NCBI GenBank assembly: GCA_944322565.1
Contig: CALUPG010000009.1
Coordinates: forward strand, 54,336-118,335
DNA: 64,000 nucleotides
Source: an uncultured Bacteroidales bacterium
GTDB lineage: Bacteria > Bacteroidota > Bacteroidia > Bacteroidales > UBA932
Reading direction: 5' to 3'
Both the position numbers and the translations under genes were made by a program. Below are positions 46,201-53,701 of this stretch, one piece after another. How positions within the stretch are numbered: position 1 is the first letter of the stretch; each line of letters starts with the position of its first letter. The notes beneath the pieces are model-generated. The model was not told the origin of the DNA, searched no databases, and saw only the letters and a program-made list of their open reading frames with translations.

Positions 46201-46610
46201 TGCTGAAAGAATCGGTCTATGGTACTTACCGAGAATGCACTGTAGTCATGAAGAATGCTGCACAGCATGTCCGTGGCGCACTCTGACAGAGATTCCAGTG
46301 TTATAGGCATCCCTTTTCTTCCCGGAAGTTCCGCAATAAAATCTTCCGGGTCTATTTCAGCAATTTCCGAAGACGGGAACATTGAAGGCATAAAATATTT
46401 GAGATATCCCGACCGTTCCGGAGCTGTGGAAAGGATGAAGAGCTCCTTCATGATTCTGCTCTTCATCTCATCCGTAGCCTTGTTGGTAAAAGTCACGGCA
46501 AGGATATGCTTGTAGGCATAGCGGTCCTGCTTCTTGAATAGCAGTGTGATATATTTTCTGGCAAGGTTGAATGTTTTGCCGGAGCCGGCTGAGGCTTTCA
46601 TCAATTCCAT
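43260..46610 (-). CDS. addA: AddA-like UvrD-family helicase-nuclease
   Basis: With AddB it processes double-strand breaks for recombination. The start at 46610 puts MELMKASAGSGKTF (Walker A) at the N terminus as in relatives; the frame also extends to a GTG at 46739. Other motifs are VTFTNKATDEMKSRI, LLDEFQDTSRIQW, LLVGDVKQSIYRWRGSD, MTIHKSKGLDFKYV, VALTRAVKGMFL and the C-terminal nuclease core IIDYKFAHREP. A 21-bp tandem duplication at 43894-43935 adds a second DTEAVRS to a low-complexity linker before the nuclease. A hairpin lies just before the start codon. Confidence 0.88.
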   Translation of the reverse strand: MELMKASAGSGKTFNLARKYITLLFKKQDRYAYKHILAVTFTNKATDEMKSRIMKELFILSTAPERSGYLKYFMPSMFPSSEIAEIDPEDFIAELPGRKGMPITLESLSECATDMLCSILHDYSAFSVSTIDRFFQQTLRAFSREIGQFASYQVELDKDSLVSESVDRVLDSLDENDTLRLKWLTDSVMEQIEQDGKYNLESSLVHIASRLKSDEHRSLVEKFGVDEEKIYSRERLAEIKKSCRRTIREFADAVKSSAEEILRLLADAGVRPEDFKNGFLKPLYGYAEPGRGDCIEAPTASFMSRASDHEQWFAKARAGKLLPAVYPLLEAPLEDFCSLFGEKFRIYRTALILDGQLYGLGVTADLYREFNALMKEKNVLSIDDSNTILKDIIDGSDAPFIYEKTGTKYENFLLDEFQDTSRIQWDNFRPLLQNSEAQGFDNLLVGDVKQSIYRWRGSDWNLLDSEVRNEFPEAKEKNLDTNYRSCRNIVNFNNSFFPYAAGILDAQYGRHDGRSVSEIYSDVCQKIPSHRTEAGEVSLMFCPREEEPGKVLETVRMLRERGIPFGDITVLVRNNVSGGVIATYLIDNDIPVLTDDSLKVKSSVTVRRLCSLLSLADNPSDRVNGYLAGTLDISVPENCHSLTDMCEALLRGLRQADPQLFDSEVLYVQSFMDALQDYVSINGNSLHEFLKSWSEADPAISSPSSGDSLRVMTIHKSKGLDFKYVIFPYVETVNLFKAGNRWCRPEFSGTPLESASDGLYDVRLSSKSDMTLFADDYRTELKMQYVDNINAIYVALTRAVKGMFLIAKLPSGSIRDGAGAGYAGPFSDFSQILYCFAVRRSGQEATDVPDGFGDGMPDRCPPLYFSEEEDGTIIYSTDLRTASAGVQESFPLSDTEAVRSDTEAVRTEAGRPVAENGASGAGNEKPAVRSVPSAYPSWPLNMQGSDRLKFRTDSLDFFSKDGLVGTGASDRLRGIVLHDILSRVEVPSDLRRAVDESVISGELSPEEGKKAYGMLSARISSAAKNGWFDDGRSYASVLREVTLVDTDGSISRPDRVILQKDGGIMIIDYKFAHREPASDRRYMRQVAGYADIFRRMGYKSVKTAVWYVPDDEVVWG

Positions 46611-46611
46611 A

Positions 46612-46656
46612 TCTGATACTCTCCTGTTTAAAATTTTTTCAGAGGTGAGTATCAGA
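46612..46656 (-). promoter_or_regulatory. Hairpin just upstream of the addA start codon
   Basis: On the minus strand TCTGATACTC and GAGTATCAGA are perfect 10-bp arms around 25 bases, ending one base before the ATG. An AGGAG sits at the edge of the loop. It may control translation of addA within the addBA transcript. Confidence 0.5.
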
Positions 46657-46753
46657 CATGAAATTCTGAATACTCCCTCCGCTGCACGGTTTTCGGCGTG
46701 GGACTGCCCCTCCGCCGCCTCCCGCCGGAGGCCCGTCACGATTATGCTCCTTC

Positions 46754-49747
46754 TTATCGGCCGCAGATGGCTTTGAAATCACAATATTGGCAAACCGACA
46801 AGTCTTCAGTGCGGCTGAACGGCTTGCTTATGTCAGAAATCTCATCAAGCAGGACGGCCAGATGTTCCGACATGGCATTATAGAAAGACCTCCCCACTTC
46901 CGCCTGGGCCGGAGGACCGATGAAAAGCTGGGCTGTCGAATAGACCGAGTCTATCACCCTGCGCCCATGGGACAGGCCGTTCTTTTCCAGCAGAAGATCA
47001 TATATGAATAGCTGAAGCGCTATCTTCGGCTTGTCGGCAAACGGGCCGTCCCCGAAAAGCTTGTCCACAGCCTTCGTTCCGTCGGCTTCCGTTATCTGCA
47101 TATCTTCCTGATGGACTTTTCCGGTCTTGTAGTCCACGACACGGACTTCGTCAGGGGCAAAACTGTCCATACGGTCAATATAGCCCTTGAAACGGAATCC
47201 ACCGAACTCGCACTCGAGTCTTTTTTCAAGGCCAAGGATTTCAAATTCTCCTGAACCTCTTGCCTCCAGCTGTTCCTTGTCCCGCTCTATGGTCTTGAGC
47301 ACATATTTCACTATCACATCACCGATGACAAGATTTCTTCCGGCCACTTCCGGGCTGTGGAGCTCTTCAAGCATCAGCTCCCAGACCATGGATTTTATTT
47401 CAGACACACTTTCAGCAAGAGACTCCAGATAATCCAGGCCGACAGCCGTTCTCCCGGAATACAGGCGCTGCATAACCCCGTGATAGACCTTTCCTATCAT
47501 GGCGGCATCCATGGATTCGGACACTTCCGTTTCCGCAGAAAGCCCGAGCACGGACTGATAGTAGAATCTGGCAGGACACATGAGATAGTTCTGCAGGGCA
47601 GTCGCAGAAAGGGCCCCATCCTTTATGTGCCGTACATCATCAGCGGTCTTTTCTATCTCCATGGCAACGGAGCCCGCCTTAACCGGAGAAGAGGCAATAT
47701 ATCTTTCCACAGGCAGACGGAAGTGATATTCCAGCTGACGGATATACCGGCTCTCTTCGCCGGACTTCATGCCCTCGGCCCGGGAATCATACAGCATCCA
47801 CACATTCTCCGCCCGCGAAATCATCCTGTAGAAATAATATGCCCACACGGCATCCTGGAACTCGTAGGAAGGAAGTCCGAAGCCGCGTCTGAGTTCCGGA
47901 GGTATGAATGATGAGCTGACATTTCTTCTCGGGAAAATGCCTTCGTTGGCGGAAAGTATGACAAGATTCCTGAAATCCAGGGCCCTGGTCTCAAGCGGCC
48001 CCATTATCTGAAGCCCCTTCAGAGGCTCTCCGTTGAAAGGGACGGACACACCGGCAAGCAACTGCTCCAGAATCCGCATGTAGGTCATAGGCTTGACCTG
48101 AAGAGAGATTGTCCTGAGTCTGGAGACATTCTTCCAATACTCCTTGGCAAATGTCACCTCAACCGCCATGTCAACATCTTCCGCAAGAGCAGAAGCCACG
48201 AAAGCAGCCACTTTGAGCTGATGCCCGGCAAGCGCATCAACCTGCGCTCCGTCCGGCAGCCTGAGATCATGCAGCACGGGAGCAAACAGCAGATCGAGAA
48301 GCGGAGTCCCGGACAAATCTTTCCTCGGAATGTATGTACGCACTTCCGATTTGATTTTCCTGACTGCCTCCCGGTCATCCGCCGTCATTACTTTTCTGAA
48401 AATGGCATCTGAAAAAAGTGTCCATACAGGCTTATAATAGAACAATTCATCGTTCTGCCCCGAGGATGAGCGGGACGGACGGATGTACATCTGGACAGCT
48501 GTCACAGCATTCATGAATGTATGGAACGCACTGCCGGCCATAGGATATCCCATGGTGACATTTATGTCCCTGATGTCAGGAGGTATAGTATTCAACAGCG
48601 GCATAAGGAGCGTCTCGTCGGGAAGAACCACTGCACAGTCATCTGGAGTCACACCCTCTTCAGACATTGCAGAAGAAAGTATCTGCGGAATCTGCTTTAC
48701 CTGTCCTACGGAAGAAGGCACACTCATTATCCTGATATGCGGAATGCCAAGGCCGCCTTCATCCCATTCGTATTTCTGAGGAAATTCCCGCACATTCTCT
48801 TCCATGAACAGGGACGACCTGTTGCGCCTGTCCCTGATCATTTTTCCTGAATAATCCCAGCAGAATTCAGCCATTCCGCGGTCCCGCATCCGGCGCAAGA
48901 GAGTCTTTTCGCATTCATTGAGGGCATTCAGCCCAACAAAGACATATTTTTCACTCCTGGGGAAAACAGTCCGCAGCCTTTCGGCAAAATCTTCTGCGCC
49001 GTTCCCGGAAATCAGTTCTGCAATATCCCTGTACACCATCCCCTCATATGCCTCATTTTTCTCCTTCAGGCGACTGCGGAAAGATGTATATAAAGGATAC
49101 AATATGTTCCATATCATCAGGAAACGCTCCTTTACATTAGGATTGTCCGAGTCCAGGCGCACCGTAAGCCTGCCGCTTCTGTCATTGAAATGGCTCACGA
49201 ATCCCTCAATTGCCTGCCGCTGCCTCCCGCTGAGATACGAGAATGTGTCCTGCATCGCCTTGTAGTCAGATACATTCGTGAAAATCTGCTTCGGGTCCAC
49301 GAGATATTTGTCCACATCATTGAAATCCCCGAGAATCACATCTCCCCAGAATATGAATTCGTCCAATGGTTCAGCCTTTCCGTTCAATGTCTTGTAGCAT
49401 TCGTACAGCTCAAGAAGCAGTATCACCCTGTCAGTAACGGGGACATCATATACTTTATAAAAGAAATCGTTGACTGTCAGCATCTCCGGAGCGATGATCG
49501 GCACAGGCGCTTCCTGTCCCGGACCAAGGGCGGGGTCTGAACCGGAACACGGGCCAGAATCCGGGTCTGAACCGGAAGCGCCGCACATTCCCCTTTCAGC
49601 CGCCGAGGAAAATGCCTCGGACAAGGCCGCGGCCAGATGCTTGCGGAAAAACACAAGCGACCTGCGGTTCGGAAATATAAAACACTTTCCGGATACATTC
49701 CCTTCAGCAAGAAATTTTTCTGCCGCTTGTCTTAAAAAAGGTTTCAT
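46754..49747 (-). CDS. addB: AddB-like PD-(D/E)XK nuclease
   Basis: The 997-residue protein has a degenerate N-terminal helicase fold (FIFPNRRSLVFFRKHL) and a C-terminal nuclease with VVDYKTGKVHQ. The Cys set that holds the iron-sulfur cluster of AddB is present: MCPARFYYQ early in the nuclease domain and CQYCDFKAICGR at the end. An insertion near residues 50-75 is rich in Gly, Ser, Asp and Pro (GSDPDSGPCSGSDPALGPG), with a near-exact DNA repeat. The addA gene follows downstream on the same strand. Confidence 0.88.
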   Translation of the reverse strand: MKPFLRQAAEKFLAEGNVSGKCFIFPNRRSLVFFRKHLAAALSEAFSSAAERGMCGASGSDPDSGPCSGSDPALGPGQEAPVPIIAPEMLTVNDFFYKVYDVPVTDRVILLLELYECYKTLNGKAEPLDEFIFWGDVILGDFNDVDKYLVDPKQIFTNVSDYKAMQDTFSYLSGRQRQAIEGFVSHFNDRSGRLTVRLDSDNPNVKERFLMIWNILYPLYTSFRSRLKEKNEAYEGMVYRDIAELISGNGAEDFAERLRTVFPRSEKYVFVGLNALNECEKTLLRRMRDRGMAEFCWDYSGKMIRDRRNRSSLFMEENVREFPQKYEWDEGGLGIPHIRIMSVPSSVGQVKQIPQILSSAMSEEGVTPDDCAVVLPDETLLMPLLNTIPPDIRDINVTMGYPMAGSAFHTFMNAVTAVQMYIRPSRSSSGQNDELFYYKPVWTLFSDAIFRKVMTADDREAVRKIKSEVRTYIPRKDLSGTPLLDLLFAPVLHDLRLPDGAQVDALAGHQLKVAAFVASALAEDVDMAVEVTFAKEYWKNVSRLRTISLQVKPMTYMRILEQLLAGVSVPFNGEPLKGLQIMGPLETRALDFRNLVILSANEGIFPRRNVSSSFIPPELRRGFGLPSYEFQDAVWAYYFYRMISRAENVWMLYDSRAEGMKSGEESRYIRQLEYHFRLPVERYIASSPVKAGSVAMEIEKTADDVRHIKDGALSATALQNYLMCPARFYYQSVLGLSAETEVSESMDAAMIGKVYHGVMQRLYSGRTAVGLDYLESLAESVSEIKSMVWELMLEELHSPEVAGRNLVIGDVIVKYVLKTIERDKEQLEARGSGEFEILGLEKRLECEFGGFRFKGYIDRMDSFAPDEVRVVDYKTGKVHQEDMQITEADGTKAVDKLFGDGPFADKPKIALQLFIYDLLLEKNGLSHGRRVIDSVYSTAQLFIGPPAQAEVGRSFYNAMSEHLAVLLDEISDISKPFSRTEDLSVCQYCDFKAICGR

Positions 49748-49797
49748 AAATTTGTCCTGTCAAATAAATTGTCAAAAAGCACAATCTTTATTGCCGG

Positions 49798-49805
49798 CAA
49801 AATTA
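49798..49805 (-). promoter_or_regulatory. Possible -7 element of addB
   Basis: TAATTTTG on the minus strand 50 bp before the addB start. A CAAA at 49820-49823 is at an unusual 14-bp spacing, so only the -7 match is offered. Confidence 0.35.
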
Positions 49806-49855
49806 CTGCATGATTGTGCCAAACCGCCGCACAACTCTTTTTTTTCAGAAAAAAC

Positions 49856-51715
49856 TCAGAACGGGAAAAGAAGCGGAAGTACAATGACCATGACAATACC
49901 CATGATTATCTGCAGAGGAAGGCCGACTTTAATATAATCCATAAAAGAATATTGTCCTGCCGGCATCACAAGGGCATTGGGAGGAGTCGAAAACGGGGAT
50001 GCAAAGCACATGCTCGCTCCAACCGTGACGGCAAACAGGAACGGCACAGGACTTACCCCGAGCTGCATGGCACTCTGCAACGCTATCGGAGCCATAAGGA
50101 CAGCTGTCACCGTATTGCTTATGAACATCGTCATCAGAGAAGCCGTGAAATAAATTCCGGCAAGCAGTGCCACAGGGCCGAAATCGCCGAGACCGCTGAC
50201 GAGAGCTCCCGACAGATATGCAGACACCCCTGTCTTTTCAAGAGCAAGAGACATCGGAAGCATTGCGGCAAAGAGCACAATTGTCTCCCACTTGATGGTC
50301 TTGTAGGCTGCCTCCACATTCCTGAAGCATCCGGTCAGTACCATCAGCATAGCGGCGATCATCACTGCTGTCACCGGGGCGACAGGTATAAAGTCAAAAA
50401 CCATCATCGACACCATGAGAATCAGAATCACGGCAGCCACAGGAGCCTTGTAGTCAAGGGTGACCTTCGCAGCCTCTTCAAGAGGCTGGCCGAGTACCAC
50501 CCACTCGGTATCTTCATGGCTCAGCCTGGCTATGTCCGCCCAGGCCCCCTGGACAAGCAGCACATCGGCATTGTGCATCTTTACATCACCGAGCTCGTGC
50601 AGGATATATTCGTTCTTGCGCCTGATGCCGAGCACATTCACATTGAACTTGTCCCTGAAGCCTGCCTCCTTCACGGTGCTGTTTATCATATTGGACGACG
50701 GCATGAGCACTATTTCGGCTATGCCGATGTCATAGAAAGCCAAAGTCTGCCCCGAGACTGAAGACTGCTCTGTCGTATGGCCGTCAATCATCTCCATCCC
50801 GTATTCCCGGGCAAATCTGTCAACATCGTCAACATTTCCCGACACATACAGCACATCACCTTCCTTTATCATGGTATCAGCTGAAGCAAGTGTCTGAGTC
50901 ACAGTCTTAAGAAATCTGTGCTGAGAAGTCTCCCCACGCCGGACCTCAAGGATATTCAGTCCGTATTGCCTCCTGAGGTCAAGCTCCATGACGGTCTTCC
51001 CGTCCGCCAGTCCACCGGCCTTTGCCCGCAGACGGAACAGATTGTCCGACAGCCCGTACTCCTTCACCAGCTGGTTCAGTGTCTTCCCTGCCTGCGCACT
51101 GGCCTTTTTCTTGCCTTTCTTGGACAGAAAAATCCCGGACAGCGGCATAAGCACCAGAATCCCCACTGCCAGACATATCAGACCGACCGGAAGAAAAGAA
51201 AAGAACGAAAGAGGCTCATATCCGGCTCCTGTCAAAGTATCCTGAATGATAAGGTTCGGCGGAGTACCGATCAGCGTCATCATTCCGCCCATGCTGCTTG
51301 CAAAGGCAAGAGGCATCAGCAGCCGTCCCGGACTTGTCCCCGCATTATATGCAAGACTTACCACAATCGGCAGCATGAGAGCCACAGTCCCGGTATTGCT
51401 CACAAAAGCCCCGATGAACCCTGTCACCAGCATCACCAGCAGGAAAAGCCTGGTCTCGCTGCTGCCCGCCAGCTTCAGAATCTTCGAACTGATCATCTTG
51501 GCAAGCCCCGTCTGGAAAATCGCGCCTCCCACAACGAACAGGCCTATCATCATTATAACCACCTGATTGGAAAATCCGGACAATGCCTCCTCAGGTGTCA
51601 ATATCTGAAAAATGAGAAGGGCAAGCAGCGAACACAGAGCCACGATGTCCGACCTGAATTTCCCGGACACGAAGAAAGCCGCCGCCGACACAAGGATAAC
51701 AATGGTAATCCACAT
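49856..51715 (-). CDS. SLC13/DASS family permease with two RCK_C domains
   Basis: The 619-residue protein has about ten membrane segments in two blocks around two TrkA-C (RCK_C) domains near residues 215-370 (GLNILEVRRGETSQ; FNVLGIRRKNEY). Family motifs are NTGTVALMLP, FASSMGGMMTLIGTPPNLII and the second-half ISNTVTAVLMAPIAL and FASPFSTPPNALVMPAG, with the SNT-type sodium and substrate sites. It is an ion-coupled transporter of anions such as sulfate or dicarboxylates; the substrate is not clear. Confidence 0.88.
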   Translation of the reverse strand: MWITIVILVSAAAFFVSGKFRSDIVALCSLLALLIFQILTPEEALSGFSNQVVIMMIGLFVVGGAIFQTGLAKMISSKILKLAGSSETRLFLLVMLVTGFIGAFVSNTGTVALMLPIVVSLAYNAGTSPGRLLMPLAFASSMGGMMTLIGTPPNLIIQDTLTGAGYEPLSFFSFLPVGLICLAVGILVLMPLSGIFLSKKGKKKASAQAGKTLNQLVKEYGLSDNLFRLRAKAGGLADGKTVMELDLRRQYGLNILEVRRGETSQHRFLKTVTQTLASADTMIKEGDVLYVSGNVDDVDRFAREYGMEMIDGHTTEQSSVSGQTLAFYDIGIAEIVLMPSSNMINSTVKEAGFRDKFNVNVLGIRRKNEYILHELGDVKMHNADVLLVQGAWADIARLSHEDTEWVVLGQPLEEAAKVTLDYKAPVAAVILILMVSMMVFDFIPVAPVTAVMIAAMLMVLTGCFRNVEAAYKTIKWETIVLFAAMLPMSLALEKTGVSAYLSGALVSGLGDFGPVALLAGIYFTASLMTMFISNTVTAVLMAPIALQSAMQLGVSPVPFLFAVTVGASMCFASPFSTPPNALVMPAGQYSFMDYIKVGLPLQIIMGIVMVIVLPLLFPF

Positions 51716-51860
51716 ATTACATAAATATTATATCTGATTATATATCTGTCTATTCCGATTATGATTGCCTGAATAGCCGACAATAATTGCCCGACACAAT
51801 CATATGAGTACTATCCGCACAATCCATGGGACCGGACAGAAAAATGACAACCGGAACATA

Positions 51861-51868
51861 CAAATTTA
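51861..51868 (-). promoter_or_regulatory. Possible -7 element of the permease gene
   Basis: TAAATTTG on the minus strand. The -33 region has only ATTG at a 21-bp spacing, and the leader would be long, about 140 nt. Confidence 0.35.
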
Positions 51869-51903
51869 TCAAAAAATCCCATATCAATACAATTTTGCAC
51901 TGC

Positions 51904-51960
51904 AGCGCGCCCGATTGAGTACATTTTTTGACTCCACCGGGCGTGATTTTCAAAACAGCT
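51904..51960. repeat. Single copy of the palindromic intergenic repeat
   Basis: AGCGCGCCCG on the left, CATTTTTTGACTCCACCGGG on the right, matching unit one at 25281-25326 in both arms. Its position is just left of the initiator tRNA promoter. Confidence 0.7.
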
Positions 51961-52013
51961 TCTCAGCCGCAGGAATGATTTACGCAGAAAAACGCAGCAA
52001 AAAGAGAAAAAAT

Positions 52014-52044
52014 TTTGCAGATATAAAAATTATCCTTACATTTG
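52014..52044 (+). promoter_or_regulatory. Promoter of the initiator tRNA gene
   Basis: TTTG (52014-52017), 19 bp, TACATTTG (52037-52044) is an exact match, placing transcription start about 6 bp before the tRNA. Confidence 0.75.
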
Positions 52045-52055
52045 CAGTCCAATAT

Positions 52056-52128
52056 CGCGGGGTAGAGCAGTTGGTAGCTCGTCGGGCTCATAACCCGGAG
52101 GCCGGAGGTTCGAGTCCTTCCCCCGCTA
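52056..52128 (+). tRNA. tRNA-Met (CAT), initiator type
   Basis: The 73-nt sequence folds as a cloverleaf with anticodon CAT in a CTCATAA loop. It has initiator traits: C1 facing U72 without pairing, and three GC pairs (GGG/CCC) closing the anticodon stem. The T arm is GGAGG TTCGAGT CCTTC. CCA is not encoded. The 3' half is the likely attachment site of the adjacent element. Confidence 0.95.
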
Positions 52129-52132
52129 CAAA

Positions 52133-52172
52133 AATGCCGCAACTTCTTTCAAATCAAAGAGTTGCGGCATTA
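52133..52172 (+). terminator. Hairpin after the tRNA gene
   Basis: AATGCCGCAACT and AGTTGCGGCATT form a 12-bp stem around TCTTTCAAATCAAAG, with further bases that can extend it. There is no T-run of full length, so it may end tRNA transcription or belong to the attachment region. Confidence 0.6.
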
Positions 52173-52261
52173 ATCATAAAAAGAGTGCGCCAGATTTGCG
52201 CCAAAAATTTTTCCGAACCTTGGAGGTCACCACGGCTGCTGCCGGATGCCCTTCAAAAAAA

Positions 52262-53437
52262 ATGTCTGTTCAAAAAAAGGTATCTCTCCGGGCGATTACA
52301 GGGTATACCCCTGCAAGGCTCATCACCGGCAAGCGCTGGTATGTCGAGTTCTATGCCTATGACCCGGAACTCCAGTCCCTGCACCGCAAGCGCGTCGCGA
52401 TTCCCCCGATGAAACCATCAATGGCAAGACGGAAGTATGCCGCAGATGTCGCTGCAGAGATCAATGCCAAATTGTCCAAGGGATGGAATCCGTTCCTTGC
52501 CCTGACCAATCCCAACAGTTATGTACTGTTCAGAGATGTATGCGAAAAGTATTTCAGATATCTGTACAAACTCACCGAGGACGGCATCATGAGGATAAAG
52601 ACCTACAATGGTTATACCTCCTTCCTGAATGTGTTCTCCGCCTGGAACGACAGGCAGGAGCGCCCCGTGAACTACATCTACCAGTTGAAAAGCGAGGTCG
52701 TGTCCGACTTCCTTGACCATATATGGATGGATGAGGGCAAGTCTGCCAGGACAAGGGACAACTATCTCGGGTGGTTCCGTTCGTTCGCGGCATGGCTTCT
52801 TGAAAAGAAGTATGTCAATGAAGACTTCACGGCCGGCATGACGACAGTCCAGGGCAAGAGGAAGTGCGAGAAGAACAGGACGGTCATCCCCAAGGATGTC
52901 ATGCTCAGAATCCGTGAATATTGCGAACTGCACAACAGGCATTTCCTCCTTGCCTGCTATATCGAGTACTATTGTTTCATAAGGCCGAAGGAGATGAGTC
53001 ATATCCGCATCCGTGACATCTCAGTGAAGAACGGGACCATTGCCATAAGTGCCGAGGTCTCCAAGAACCGGAGGGCTGCTGTGGTCACGCTGCCGGACTG
53101 CGTAGTGAGGCTGATGCTGGATCTCGGAGTGCTGAATGCCCCCGGCGACTGGTATCTGTTCAGCGACGGCTTTGTCCCCGGCCGGAAATACCATCCGGCG
53201 AAACATTTCGGGGACTTCTGGACCCTCAAGATGAAAAAGGCTCTGGAACTGCCTGCCCAGTACAAGTTCTATTCGCTCAAGGATACCGGCATCACTGACC
53301 TGATCAGAGCCAACACTGACCTTCTCTCCGTCCGGGACCAGGCCAGGCACCATTCCCTGCAGATGACAGACCTGTACACCCCGCTTGAATCCCGAGAGGC
53401 CAACGAGACCATCCGCCATCATGAGTCGTATTTCTAA
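52262..53437 (+). CDS. Tyrosine-type site-specific integrase
   Basis: The ATG at 52262 is chosen over an upstream TTG at 52196. The 391-residue protein has an arm-type and a SAM-like core-binding domain, then a catalytic domain with the first Arg in RPKEMSH, RHHSLQMTDLY with the last His and the Tyr nucleophile. The box II His and Arg (HxxR) are replaced: the segment reads FYSLKDTGIT, so Tyr and Lys stand there. It lies next to tRNA-fMet and converges with the terminase gene. Confidence 0.9.
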   Translation: MSVQKKVSLRAITGYTPARLITGKRWYVEFYAYDPELQSLHRKRVAIPPMKPSMARRKYAADVAAEINAKLSKGWNPFLALTNPNSYVLFRDVCEKYFRYLYKLTEDGIMRIKTYNGYTSFLNVFSAWNDRQERPVNYIYQLKSEVVSDFLDHIWMDEGKSARTRDNYLGWFRSFAAWLLEKKYVNEDFTAGMTTVQGKRKCEKNRTVIPKDVMLRIREYCELHNRHFLLACYIEYYCFIRPKEMSHIRIRDISVKNGTIAISAEVSKNRRAAVVTLPDCVVRLMLDLGVLNAPGDWYLFSDGFVPGRKYHPAKHFGDFWTLKMKKALELPAQYKFYSLKDTGITDLIRANTDLLSVRDQARHHSLQMTDLYTPLESREANETIRHHESYF

Positions 53438-53624
53438 TGAAAACGGTTCAATCATATTTCCGGCGGGCGGGGTCGTGCATTGCACGCCGGGAAACCAGCG
53501 GCGACGGGCTCTTCATCCGCAAAAGTTCTTTCGGGCATAAAAATTTCCATGTCAATATGGTATGACTCACCTGAATGGCCGATTCATAAATGTCAGGAGC
53601 GGTGCAAATTCCGAGTAAATCTTT

Positions 53625-53677
53625 AAAAAATCCGGCAAAAAAACTTGCAGAAAGGCCAAATTTTTGCCGGATTTTTA
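53625..53677. terminator. Bidirectional terminator between integrase and terminase
   Basis: AAATCCGGCAAAAA and TTTTTGCCGGATTT form a 14-bp perfect stem around a loop of about 20 bases, flanked by runs on both sides, so it fits both converging genes. Nothing else is seen in the 53438-53701 gap. Confidence 0.8.
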
Positions 53678-53701
53678 TGTGAAACGGCCTTTCCCCGGGG
53701 A

